This document shows, in pieces, positions 1 through 8,445 of a stretch of 64,000 nucleotides of DNA. The translations under genes were made by a program, and so were the position numbers. The notes beneath the pieces were generated by a model. The model did no database searches. It saw only the letters and a list, made by a program, of their open reading frames with translations, and was not told the DNA's origin. Source of the DNA: Paenibacillus sp. PAMC 26794 (lineage in GTDB: Bacteria; Bacillota; Bacilli; Paenibacillales; Paenibacillaceae); NCBI RefSeq assembly GCF_000316035.1, contig NZ_ANHX01000004.1, positions 248,001 through 312,000 on the forward strand, read 5' to 3'. Each line of letters begins with the position of its first letter. Positions within the stretch are counted from its first letter, which is position 1.

Positions 1-744
1 CGGGATTTTGTAGACAAAGCTTCGGATTGGGTTGAGCAGGCAGGTAAGTATCATGACATGAAGCTAACTGACTTCCTTGATCCTAGACAGGTTTTTATCT
101 TACAGACTCTTGCCAATCGCCGTAACGACGTTCAGATTCGTCTGGATGGTGGTTACGAGGCTGCTGAACGCAAGCGTGCGCTGGTTGCACCTGATTATAT
201 GTATCTGGATGATGAGGATATGGGAATGCAGGTGCTCAGTATCACGTCTGATGATCAGAAAATCTCGGAGCTGGAGCATGGGGACTATATGGGTTCCCTG
301 CTCGGGCTTGGGATGAAACGTGGAAAGATCGGAGATATCCAAGTGCTGGAGGACGGTTGCCATACAGTGGTGGCGGCGGAAACCGGCGCTTTTTTATCGC
401 TTCAACTGAATCAGGTGCATCGGTTACATGTGTTCACAGAGTTACTTCCTTTGGATCAGATGCGATGGTCAGAGAGTAAACTGGAGACGATGGACATTAC
501 GGTCGCTTCTCTTCGTTTGGATGGAATCTGCGCAGATGTGTATCGGCTTAGTCGCAGTAAAGTGCTGGTGCCGATCAAAGCTGGTCGCTGCCGTGTGAAC
601 TGGAAGGTTGAGGAAGATCCCTCCAAATCGCTAAAAGACGGTGATGTCGTATCCATTCAGGGATTTGGCCGTTTCAAGGTTATGGAACAGGATGGGATGA
701 CCAAAAAAGGGCGCTGCCGAGTGAAAATCGGCAAATTTGCCTGA
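1..744 (+). CDS. ylmH: YlmH-like S4-domain RNA-binding protein (5' end cut by window edge)
   Basis: The reading frame is open from base 1, so the ATG at 58 is internal and the true start lies outside the window; 247 residues are visible. The C-terminal 75 residues or so, from about ITVASLRLDG to GFGRFKV, form an S4 RNA-binding domain, preceded by the YlmH-type N-terminal domain with the MKLTDFLDPRQ segment. In Firmicutes this gene lies in the division cluster just before divIVA, as here. YlmH binds ribosomal RNA and is linked to rescue of stalled 50S subunits (family knowledge). It ends 240 bp before divIVA. Confidence 0.88.
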   Translation, partial: RDFVDKASDWVEQAGKYHDMKLTDFLDPRQVFILQTLANRRNDVQIRLDGGYEAAERKRALVAPDYMYLDDEDMGMQVLSITSDDQKISELEHGDYMGSLLGLGMKRGKIGDIQVLEDGCHTVVAAETGAFLSLQLNQVHRLHVFTELLPLDQMRWSESKLETMDITVASLRLDGICADVYRLSRSKVLVPIKAGRCRVNWKVEEDPSKSLKDGDVVSIQGFGRFKVMEQDGMTKKGRCRVKIGKFA

Positions 745-984
745 GTCTGTTGCAGGAAAATCCGCTTTCTTGTCGAAATGTTTATCATAAAGGTGTAGAA
801 AATACGCGGTGTATCCGATAAACATTAAGTCAAAGCTTTACATGAACGTTGGAGGATGCAATTCTAATCCTGCATTCCGTATACGTTGCCAAGGTTAGGC
901 ATCAACGATACGGCCCCTTGGGTGGTACCCATATGCTACAAACCTTCTCTGGACGGGAAGGAACTTTAACAGGAGGTGGACAGC
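745..984 (+). other. ylmH-divIVA intergenic region
   Basis: This 240-bp stretch has no credible ORF and no strong terminator. It ends in a perfect AGGAGG (971-976) for divIVA. The segment gggtggtaccc (about 920-930) is a short inverted repeat that superficially resembles a T-box core, but no stem I or terminator accompanies it. I see no clear sigma-A promoter. Confidence 0.4.
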
Positions 985-1494
985 ATGCCATTAACGCCGC
1001 TGGACATACACAACAAGGAATTTTCCCGACGTTTGCGCGGGTATGACGAGGATGAAGTCAATGAATTCCTGGATCAAGTCATCAAAGATTACGAAGGCGT
1101 CATTCGCGAGAACAAAGAGCTGAGCAATCAGTTGCTGTCCGTTCAGGAAAAGCTGGATCATTTTTCTACAATTGAAGAAACGCTTAGCAAAACGATCATC
1201 ATTGCGCAGGAAGCTGCTGATGATGTGAAGGGTAATGCGAAGAAAGAAGCGCAGTTGATCGTGAAGGAAGCAGAGAAAAACGCAGACCGGATCGTGAACG
1301 AATCGTTGGGCAAATCTCGCAAAATTGCTTTGGAAGTGGAAGAACTGAAAAAGCAGGCCTCGATTTATCGTGCCCGTTTCCGCACGCTTGTTGAAGCGCA
1401 GCTTGAACTGTTGACTCAGGATGGTTGGGAAGTGCTGGAGAGCCGGGAGCAGGAAGTGCGTGACCGTGAGCGGGAGATGAAAGAAATTTATTAG
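985..1494 (+). CDS. divIVA: Cell-division initiation / polar scaffold protein DivIVA
   Basis: A 169-residue protein. The N-terminal DivIVA domain (residues 1-60) carries the hydrophobic and arginine membrane-binding tip around EFSRRLRGYDEDEV. It is followed by long heptad coiled coil rich in E, K and Q with almost no proline. DivIVA senses negative membrane curvature at septa and poles and recruits division and sporulation partners. I chose ATG 985 because AGGAGG at 971-976 is spaced 8 nt from it; an upstream in-frame GTG at 976 overlaps that ribosome site and is not credible. It follows ylmH as in Bacillus and precedes the ileS T-box. Confidence 0.95.
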   Translation: MPLTPLDIHNKEFSRRLRGYDEDEVNEFLDQVIKDYEGVIRENKELSNQLLSVQEKLDHFSTIEETLSKTIIIAQEAADDVKGNAKKEAQLIVKEAEKNADRIVNESLGKSRKIALEVEELKKQASIYRARFRTLVEAQLELLTQDGWEVLESREQEVRDREREMKEIY

Positions 1495-1519
1495 TCTGTC
1501 GCCTGGTTGACTTTTGTCT

Positions 1520-1863
1520 GCAAAGAGGCTATAACTATATTCATAATGAATAGTGATTCCATGACGGGTTCAGTACGTTATGATCTCATCCCTCAGAGAG
1601 TTGGTGGTTGGTGCAAACCAATGGATGAGTTATAGCCGAATATCTCCCCGGAGAAGTGACGCTGAAGCGGTGATCTTGATTGCCGTGTGTAAGCCGAACC
1701 GTAAGCCGTACGTTATAACGGCACCCTGCCGTAGTTTAGCGGGGCATAAGCGCTGTTGATGACAGAGCATACTCAGGCTTTGCCTGGATGTGGTTTGTGA
1801 TGAACAGAATTAGGGTGGTAACGCGAGTATAGCCTCGTCCCTTTCCAGGGACGGGGTTTTTTT
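1520..1863 (+). promoter_or_regulatory. T-box riboswitch leader of ileS (Ile, AUC specifier)
   Basis: The leader shows the stem I AG-bulge/GNUG-type segment (agagagttggtggttgg, about 1594-1610). A likely ATC specifier lies at 1642-1644 in the pairing position downstream of it. The T-box core agggtggtaacgcg is at 1812-1825, and a strong terminator with a run of T closes the leader. Uncharged tRNA-Ile is expected to bind specifier and T-box and favour antitermination. The specifier assignment rests on position and the downstream gene, since I did not fold the RNA. Confidence 0.9.
1833..1863 (+). terminator. T-box-controlled terminator of the ileS leader
   Basis: The stem cctcgtccct/agggacgggg with a four-base loop (1833-1856) is followed by seven T. 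Its 5' arm lies just after the T-box core, as expected for a terminator alternative to the antiterminator. Confidence 0.92.
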
Positions 1864-2271
1864 GTGTCCAAAAAAGGCGAACGCCCATGAGGCCCGAAGG
1901 GACCTCAAGGAGAGAGCCGATCCGCCGCGGGAGCGAAGCACCCGGCACACGGGTTCGCCAAGGCGAACGCCCATGAGTCCCGAAGGGATCTCAAGGAGAG
2001 AGCCACCCGCCGGGGGAGCGAAGCACCCGGCAACACCCGCCTCGCGGTAAGGCCATGCGGCGTTCACGCAGGGAACAGCCGCAAAATGGCCGCCACTACG
2101 CACATCCACCCCTCGCCCATAAGCGCCACCGATCCTCCAACGACAACCCATCCCGGGTGTCCAGAGGGCGGAGCGCCTATGGGGTCCCCCTTGGCAAGGG
2201 GGATTTAGGGGGATTGAAACGCTTTTTGTGGACGGTCCACAATCCAACCAAAGAAAGGGAAGATAATCATC
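1864..2271 (+). repeat. GC-rich spacer with 86-bp tandem duplication and a C/G hairpin
   Basis: About 400 bp separate the T-box terminator from ileS, much more than usual. Two imperfect copies of an 86-bp unit lie head to tail (1874-1959 and 1960-2045); both contain aaggcgaacgcccatgag, ctcaaggagagagcc and gagcgaagcacccggc. Further on is a perfect hairpin cccccttggcaaggggg (2186-2202), followed by a second gggggatt block. The base composition is clearly more GC-rich than the flanking genes. ORFs in both strands here look like by-products of the GC bias. Confidence 0.8.
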
Positions 2272-5200
2272 ATGCAACGAGTTGACGTCAAAGAGAAGGC
2301 ACGTGCCAGAGAATTACGCGTGTTAGATAAATGGAAAACGGAGAATACATTCAAAAGATCCATCGAAAACCGGGAGGGCAAGCCAAACTTCGTATTTTAT
2401 GAAGGGCCGCCTACAGCAAACGGTAAACCGCATATCGGTCACGTACTGGGACGGGTAATCAAGGATTTCGTTGGACGGTATAACACGATGAAGGGTTACC
2501 GTGTCGTTCGTAAAGCAGGTTGGGATACACATGGTCTGCCTGTAGAACTGGGTGTACAGAAGAAGCTTGGTATCTCCCACAAGTGGGAAATCGAAGATTA
2601 CGGCGTGGAGAAATTCATTAACGAATGTAAAGCGAGCGTATTCGAATACGAGCAACAATGGCGTGATTTGACAGAAGGCATCGGATATTGGACGGATATG
2701 AATAACCCGTATATCACCCTTGATAACAACTACATCGAGAGTGTATGGAACATCCTGGCGACGATCCATGAGAAAGGCCTGTTGTATCGGGGTCATCGTG
2801 TGAGTCCGTATTGCCCATCTTGCCAGACAACACTGAGTTCCCATGAAGTTGCACAAGGGTACAAAGACGTTAAAGATCTGAGTGCTACAGCGAAATTCAA
2901 ACTGAATGACAGCGGAGAATTTGTACTGGCTTGGACGACAACACCTTGGACACTGCCTTCACACGTTGCACTTGCCGTGAATCCGGATATGGACTACTCC
3001 CGTGTTCGTCAAGGTGATGAAGTGTACATTATGGCAACCAATCTGGTTGAGAAAGTGATGAAAGATGCCAAGGGCGAGTATGAGATCATCGGTGCACTGA
3101 AAGGTGCCGACCTCGTTGGCAAAACATATGATCCTCCTTTCAACTACGTACAGGCTGAGAAGGCCAACATCATTCTGGGCGCAAGTTTTGTAACGGATGC
3201 AAGTGGTACGGGTATCGTACACATGGCTCCTGCCCATGGTGAAGATGACTACCGTGTGTGTCGTGAGAATGGTATCAGCTTTGTGAACATGGTGGACTTG
3301 GAAGGTAAATTTGTCGCTGAGGTTACTGACTTTGCCGGACGTTTCGTGAAGGACTGTGATATTGATATCGTGCGATATCTGTCTGAGCATGGACGTTTGT
3401 TCAGCAAAGAAAAATATGAGCACAGCTATCCATTCTGCTGGCGTTGTGATACACCACTTCTGTACTATGCAATGGACAGCTGGTTTATCCAAACAACAGC
3501 CATCAAGGACCAATTGATTGCCAACAACAGTGAAGTGGATTGGTACCCGGGTCACGTTCGTGAAGGTCGCTTCGGGAAATTCCTTGAGGATCTGGTGGAT
3601 TGGAACATCAGCCGTGATCGCTATTGGGGAACTCCACTGAACATCTGGGTATGTGAGGAGACTGGCGAACAATTTGCTCCACACAGCATTGCAGAGTTGC
3701 GTGCCCGTGCGGTAGGAGACGTTCCTGAAAATCTTGAATTGCATAAACCGTATGTGGATGACGTTAAAGTCATAAGCTCTTGTGGCAAATATGAAATGAA
3801 ACGTACACCGGAAGTGATCGATGTCTGGTTCGACAGCGGCTCCATGCCGTTTGCCCAGCAGCACTATCCATTTGAAAATAAAGAAGTATTCGAACAGCAG
3901 TATCCTGCGGATATGATCTGTGAGGGAATTGACCAGACACGTGGCTGGTTCTACAGCTTGCTGGCGGTTTCCACCCTTTTGACAGGCAAAGCGCCTTACA
4001 AAGCGGTTATGGCTACAGGACACGTTCTTGATGAGAACGGACAGAAGATGTCCAAATCCAAAGGTAACGTTATCGATCCTTGGGAAGTGATTGAAGAATA
4101 CGGTACAGATGCATTCCGCTGGGCTTTGTTGTCTGACAGTGCACCGTGGAACAGCAAACGTTTCTCCAAAGGTATCGTAGGCGAAGCAAAATCCAAAATG
4201 GTGGATACGCTGGTCAACACCCATGCATTCCTGACGCTTTATGCTACCATTGATGGATTTGATCCACAGGAGCACCCGTTCCAACTGTCCGCACACAAGC
4301 TGGATCGCTGGATTCTGTCGAGACTGAACAGCCTGATCCTGGTTGTAGAAAAAGCGTTGCTGGTTAACGACTATCTGAACTCTTCCAAAGCGATTGAAGC
4401 ATTTGTCGATGAGTTGAGTAACTGGTATATCCGTCGTTCCCGTGACCGTTTCTGGGGAAGTGGCCTGACAGACGATAAACTGGACGCTTACCGTACATTG
4501 ACTGAAGTACTGGTGACTACTGCGAAGTTGGTTGCTCCGTTCACACCGATGCTGGCAGAAGATATCTATCTGAACCTTGCAACAGGTGAGAGTGTGCACA
4601 TGGAAGACTATCCGGTAGCTAATGAATCGCTGATTGATGCAGCTCTGGAACAAGATATGGAGACGGCTCGCCGCGTGGTTGAACTTGCCCGTAACGTTCG
4701 TAACGAAACAGGCATCAAGACACGTCAGCCACTGTCGGAATTGATTGTTTCCCTGGATAAAGGGTTTGACCTGGCAAGTTATGAAGAGATCATCAAGGAA
4801 GAGATCAATGTAAAAGGAATCCGTACGGAGCATAATGATGCGGAATTCGTTGACTTTACATTGAAGCTGAACCTGAAAGTTGCAGGTAAGAAATACGGTA
4901 AAAACGTAGGATTATTGCAAAACTTCTTCAAGGGAATGTCGGCTGATGAGACGCGTAAAGTGGTTTCGGAGGGTGTGCTGAACATCGTTTCTCCGGAAGG
5001 CGAAGAGCTGCAAGTGACGAGCGAAGAATTATTGGTTGATAGAAAGGCCAAATCAGGTTTTGCTTCAGCATCAGGTTACGGTCTGACGGTTGCGCTCAAT
5101 ACCGAAATCACGCCAGCATTGGAACAGGAAGGCTGGGTCCGTGAAGTGGTTCGTGCTGTGCAGGATACCCGGAAACGACTGGACCTGCCAATTGAGAAAA

Positions 5201-5370
5201 GAGTACGTTTGACACTGGATGTGGATGCTTCCCTTCAGGAAGCTATTCAGGCGTTTGATGATGTATTGCGTGAAAATGTTCTCGTAACCGAAGTGACATT
5301 TGGCACAAATGAGGCGATGGAACGCGTTGAAGCCGGAGGCAAATCGATCGGTATTTACATCGAAGCGTAA
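2272..5370 (+). CDS. ileS: Isoleucyl-tRNA synthetase, long eukaryote-like (IleS2) class
   Basis: A 1032-residue class I synthetase that charges tRNA-Ile. HIGH is at residues 54-57 within GPPTANGKPHIGHVLGR and KMSKS at 592-596. The CP1 editing region has the WTTTPWTLPSH signature, and an anticodon-binding domain and long C-terminal domain follow. The length and the TANGKPHIGH form of the first motif match the IleS2/eukaryote-like class, not the 920-residue class of Bacillus subtilis; IleS2 enzymes are typically less sensitive to mupirocin (family knowledge, not shown here). The start is ATG 2272 after agaaagggaag. Expression is under the upstream T-box. Confidence 0.97.
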   Translation: MQRVDVKEKARARELRVLDKWKTENTFKRSIENREGKPNFVFYEGPPTANGKPHIGHVLGRVIKDFVGRYNTMKGYRVVRKAGWDTHGLPVELGVQKKLGISHKWEIEDYGVEKFINECKASVFEYEQQWRDLTEGIGYWTDMNNPYITLDNNYIESVWNILATIHEKGLLYRGHRVSPYCPSCQTTLSSHEVAQGYKDVKDLSATAKFKLNDSGEFVLAWTTTPWTLPSHVALAVNPDMDYSRVRQGDEVYIMATNLVEKVMKDAKGEYEIIGALKGADLVGKTYDPPFNYVQAEKANIILGASFVTDASGTGIVHMAPAHGEDDYRVCRENGISFVNMVDLEGKFVAEVTDFAGRFVKDCDIDIVRYLSEHGRLFSKEKYEHSYPFCWRCDTPLLYYAMDSWFIQTTAIKDQLIANNSEVDWYPGHVREGRFGKFLEDLVDWNISRDRYWGTPLNIWVCEETGEQFAPHSIAELRARAVGDVPENLELHKPYVDDVKVISSCGKYEMKRTPEVIDVWFDSGSMPFAQQHYPFENKEVFEQQYPADMICEGIDQTRGWFYSLLAVSTLLTGKAPYKAVMATGHVLDENGQKMSKSKGNVIDPWEVIEEYGTDAFRWALLSDSAPWNSKRFSKGIVGEAKSKMVDTLVNTHAFLTLYATIDGFDPQEHPFQLSAHKLDRWILSRLNSLILVVEKALLVNDYLNSSKAIEAFVDELSNWYIRRSRDRFWGSGLTDDKLDAYRTLTEVLVTTAKLVAPFTPMLAEDIYLNLATGESVHMEDYPVANESLIDAALEQDMETARRVVELARNVRNETGIKTRQPLSELIVSLDKGFDLASYEEIIKEEINVKGIRTEHNDAEFVDFTLKLNLKVAGKKYGKNVGLLQNFFKGMSADETRKVVSEGVLNIVSPEGEELQVTSEELLVDRKAKSGFASASGYGLTVALNTEITPALEQEGWVREVVRAVQDTRKRLDLPIEKRVRLTLDVDASLQEAIQAFDDVLRENVLVTEVTFGTNEAMERVEAGGKSIGIYIEA

Positions 5371-5418
5371 TTCGGAGCATGTCCCATTCAACTAGGACAG
5401 AATATAGAGTATAAACCA

Positions 5419-5470
5419 ACGAGCCGCAGAGGCAGGGACATATTCCCTGTATCTGGGCTCGTTTGTTTTT
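5419..5470 (+). terminator. Rho-independent terminator after ileS
   Basis: The inverted repeat acgagcc...ggctcgt, with an inner caggg/ccctg pair, is followed by TTTGTTTTTT. Confidence 0.8.
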
Positions 5471-5535
5471 TAGGCAATAAGGCAATGATTCTATAGTGCA
5501 GTCAATCTATATTGATCAAAGGAACTGACCAAAAC

Positions 5536-5895
5536 ATGAGCGAACATGACAAGCAAACCGCATCCACTTCACAACAATCAACATCAGATAATCTGAATTC
5601 CCATGACAAAATTGAAGAGTTACATACCCTGACGAACCGTCTGGCTAATGAACTGGAACGTTCACGAATTGCGCAATACACAGAATTGCTGAACAGGCCA
5701 TGGAAATTGATTGGACTTAACCTGTTGTCTGGAGCCGCACGGGGTGTGGGGATTGCGATTGGGTTTACCTTTTTCGCAGCAACGATCATTTACGTTTTGC
5801 AGCTACTTGGGGCGCTCAATCTTCCCATTGTTGGAGACTACATCGCTGATATTGTGCGCATTGTCCAGCGTCAGCTTGATATGAACACGTACTAA
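5536..5895 (+). CDS. DUF5665 domain membrane protein
   Basis: A 119-residue protein. A polar, Gln/Ser-rich N-terminus is followed by a short helix (LTNRLANELERSRIAQY). The DUF5665 core follows, with a positively charged turn and one to two membrane segments (GVGIAIGFTFFAATIIYVLQLLGAL). The C-terminus is amphipathic. The function of the family is not known to me. ATG 5536 is the first good start; the upstream in-frame TTG 5512 overlaps the aaagga that would serve as ribosome site. It sits alone between the ileS terminator and convergent yteA. Confidence 0.75.
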   Translation: MSEHDKQTASTSQQSTSDNLNSHDKIEELHTLTNRLANELERSRIAQYTELLNRPWKLIGLNLLSGAARGVGIAIGFTFFAATIIYVLQLLGALNLPIVGDYIADIVRIVQRQLDMNTY

Positions 5896-5926
5896 GCGAT
5901 TAAAGGTGAATGATATAAGAGTGCAT

Positions 5927-6664
5927 TTAGTACATGTCATCCGTCTCTATATCCGGTTCTAACAGACCCTCGCCCTCACGGTTCTCCAGATACTGGCGAT
6001 ATTGCCGATTCCGCACGATGGAGACGTCATGACCATAGATGTCCGTTGCAACAAAGCTTTCGTACGCTTCAACGCAGCCTTCCACTTCATCGGTGGCTTC
6101 AATGGCCATAACATCATAGCTGTCGATATCGCGTCCTTCAGCCATGGCTGGTGAGTTCGATGTGCCCCAGCTCTCAACAATCTGCCAGGTGTCTTCACCA
6201 TCGAAGCCATTTTGATCATCACGCTCGTCCAGACTGGTTCGACCAAATGCCGGGGCAAGGAATTCTTCCTCTATAGGACGGTTCTCAGAGACAACGGTTT
6301 CGGGTTGATGTTTTTTGCAATATTTCGTGTAGGGAACAGCTTCCATACGTTCATAAGGGATGGGTTGCTGGCAGACCGCACATGTACCGTAATGTCCTTC
6401 TTCGATGGAGTGCAGTGCAGAATCGATTCGCTCCAATTGGAATTCATCATGTTCCAGCAGGGCAATATCTTTCTCGCGTTCATACACCTCCGTGGCTAAG
6501 TCGCCAGGATGGTTATCAATCGGTGATAATTCACCTGTCTGTAGTTTAAGGGAGTCTCCAAGGCCATAATGCTCGTTTTCCGAAAGTCTATGTTCAATAT
6601 CGCGCTTATCGGACATCAGTTGGGAACGTAAAAATTGCAGTTGTTCGTTAGTAAAATGTGACAT
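5927..6664 (-). CDS. yteA: YteA family TraR/DksA-type zinc-finger protein
   Basis: A 245-residue protein. The N-terminal half is helical and charged, including the NHPGDLATEVYEREKDIAL segment typical of YteA. A DksA/TraR zinc-finger motif follows (GTCAVCQQPIPYERMEAVPY...YCKKH). Its fourth ligand position reads His rather than Cys, so metal binding may be degenerate. The C-terminal 100 residues are acidic. I chose the ATG at 6664 because aaaggggaaa precedes it at good spacing; an upstream in-frame ATG at 6736 lacks a ribosome site. In Bacilli the family is associated with sporulating cells, but its exact role is uncertain. Confidence 0.85.
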   Translation of the reverse strand: MSHFTNEQLQFLRSQLMSDKRDIEHRLSENEHYGLGDSLKLQTGELSPIDNHPGDLATEVYEREKDIALLEHDEFQLERIDSALHSIEEGHYGTCAVCQQPIPYERMEAVPYTKYCKKHQPETVVSENRPIEEEFLAPAFGRTSLDERDDQNGFDGEDTWQIVESWGTSNSPAMAEGRDIDSYDVMAIEATDEVEGCVEAYESFVATDIYGHDVSIVRNRQYRQYLENREGEGLLEPDIETDDMY

Positions 6665-6885
6665 GATTTTCCCCTTTCTGCTTTCATGCTGGAATCCGGA
6701 TTTTGACTCTATTGTAGGATGTGCCATTGAGGGCAAGATTACAGAAGGGAAATGTTATCGTTTTTGCCATAAGCATTGCGATGTAGCGCGTCGTGGACGA
6801 TTTCCAAACAGCTGTGCTACAATAAACAAGTCTGGCGTAAGCCTGGTATCGTTTGGAAAAGACAAGAACGGAGTGACAAACAAAC

Positions 6886-7380
6886 GTGGTGTATTATATC
6901 CTCGCTTTTATCGTATTTTTATTGGATCAGGGAACCAAGTATCTGATTGCAACCCGGATGGAACTCAGAGAAGAAATTCCGGTCATCGGCAATTTCTTTG
7001 TCATCACATCACATCGTAACTCAGGAGCAGCATTTGGCATTCTGCAAGACCAGCGTTGGTTCTTTATCGTGGTTACGTTGATTGTGGTCGTTGCCTTGAT
7101 TTGGTATTTGCAAAAGGTAAAAGATACCCCGCACAAATTGCTGCCTGTGGCGCTTAGTTTGGTGCTTGGTGGAGCAATTGGCAACTTCCTTGACCGGGCA
7201 TTGACTGGAGAAGTTGTAGATTTTGTACAACTTAATTTTGGAAGTTATACGTTTCCCATTTTTAACATCGCCGATTCGGCAATCTGCATCGGTGTAGGGT
7301 TGATCATAGTGGAGACATTGCTTGAAGGACGGCGCGAAAAAGCAGCCGCGAAGATTGAAGGGAATGAACATCATGAGTAA
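6886..7380 (+). CDS. lspA: Lipoprotein signal peptidase (signal peptidase II)
   Basis: A 164-residue aspartic protease with four membrane segments that cleaves signal peptides of diacylglyceryl-modified prolipoproteins. The catalytic aspartates are D103 in GNFLDR and D130 in FNIADS, the canonical box positions. The start is GTG 6886 (the next codon is also GTG), preceded by ggag about 12 nt upstream. A weak promoter with TACAAT at 6818-6823 may drive it. Its stop overlaps the start of ylyB by 8 bp, implying translational coupling, as in Bacillus lspA-ylyB. Several lipoproteins encoded in this window are likely substrates. Confidence 0.96.
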   Translation: MVYYILAFIVFLLDQGTKYLIATRMELREEIPVIGNFFVITSHRNSGAAFGILQDQRWFFIVVTLIVVVALIWYLQKVKDTPHKLLPVALSLVLGGAIGNFLDRALTGEVVDFVQLNFGSYTFPIFNIADSAICIGVGLIIVETLLEGRREKAAAKIEGNEHHE

Positions 7381-8335
7381 TCCGAATAAGGAACAGATTA
7401 ACGACGAAGAACTAATGAATGGCAATGAACGTATGGAATGGACCGTTGCCGCTGAACATAAAAAAGAACGAATTGACAAATATATTACGGAAGCCGTGGA
7501 TAACGTATCTCGCTCCCAAGTTCAATTGTGGATCGGAGACGGAATGGTTACGGTAAATGGTGCTGTCGTCAAAGCCAATGCCAAGTTATCCGAAGGGGAT
7601 CTGATTGAGCTACAGATTCCAGAACCGACTGCTGTGGAGATCGTCGCCGAAGATATTCCGCTGGAAGTGGTATATGAAGACAGCGACCTGATCGTGATTA
7701 ACAAACAGCGTGGTCTTGTGGTGCATCCAGCACCAGGACATACGTCTGGCACACTCGTCAATGCACTCATGCACCACTGTAAAGACCTTTCCGGGATAAA
7801 TGGAGAGTTGCGCCCGGGTATTGTGCATCGTATCGATAAGGATACATCAGGCTTGATCATGGCTGCCAAGAACGATCGTGCCCATGCATCACTGGCTGCT
7901 CAGTTGAAGGACCATACGGTGAACAGACGGTATATTGCGCTCGTTCATGGTCATCTTAATCATGATCAAGGGACCGTTGATGCACCGATTGGACGCGATA
8001 CCAATGACCGCAAAATGTATACAGTCACGGAACGTAACAGTAAACATGCCGTTACGCATTTTACCGTTACAGAGCGGATTAATGATTACACCTTGCTGGA
8101 ATTGAAACTGGAGACCGGACGTACCCACCAGATCCGGGTTCACATGAAATTTATCGGTCACCCGCTTGTAGGAGATCCAACTTATGGACGGAATAAAGGC
8201 ATCAAAATGCAAGGACAGGCTCTTCATGCGGCCATTCTTGGATTTGTGCATCCAACAACGGGAGAATACCTTGAATTTTCAGCTCCGATTCCGCAAGATA
8301 TGGAAGACGTGCTTGCCTCGCTACGCAGTCGTTAA
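7373..8335 (+). CDS. rluD: RluD-family 23S rRNA pseudouridine synthase (YlyB)
   Basis: A 320-residue protein with an N-terminal S4 domain (about residues 30-82) and the RluA/RluD catalytic domain. The signature HRIDKDTSGL places catalytic aspartate D155. A later RTHQIRVHM block is also characteristic. The enzyme converts specific uridines of 23S rRNA to pseudouridine. ATG 7373 was chosen because it has a gaaggg ribosome site inside lspA. In B. subtilis the next gene is pyrR; here pyrR follows only 8.5 kb later, after dapL, the UbiA operon and a YhgE gene. Confidence 0.94.
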   Translation: MSNPNKEQINDEELMNGNERMEWTVAAEHKKERIDKYITEAVDNVSRSQVQLWIGDGMVTVNGAVVKANAKLSEGDLIELQIPEPTAVEIVAEDIPLEVVYEDSDLIVINKQRGLVVHPAPGHTSGTLVNALMHHCKDLSGINGELRPGIVHRIDKDTSGLIMAAKNDRAHASLAAQLKDHTVNRRYIALVHGHLNHDQGTVDAPIGRDTNDRKMYTVTERNSKHAVTHFTVTERINDYTLLELKLETGRTHQIRVHMKFIGHPLVGDPTYGRNKGIKMQGQALHAAILGFVHPTTGEYLEFSAPIPQDMEDVLASLRSR

Positions 8336-8445
8336 CAGCTCCAAAAAAGTACAAATGTTCGGATACTTTGTCCATGGCTTTGATCACGCAAATGCTTCAT
8401 ATTAAAGTGTAGAAATTTGCGTCAAATGAGGAGATGAACAACGTT

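Noticed and set aside
915-935. T-box-like gggtggtaccc before divIVA
   Set aside because: There is no stem I, no specifier and no terminator in the 240-bp spacer; it is a short palindrome that resembles the core by chance.
1874-2045. CRISPR-like repetition in the ileS spacer
   Set aside because: Only two long tandem units without spacers; no cas genes in the window.
1810-2285. ORFs of 60-155 residues on both strands in the GC-rich spacer
   Set aside because: They overlap the T-box terminator and repeats, lack ribosome sites and have Arg/Gly/Pro-rich composition typical of non-coding GC-rich DNA.
2959-4833. A 624-residue open frame antisense to ileS
   Set aside because: It lies fully inside ileS, has Cys/His/Phe-rich non-globular composition and no ribosome site. 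It is a shadow of codon bias in ileS.
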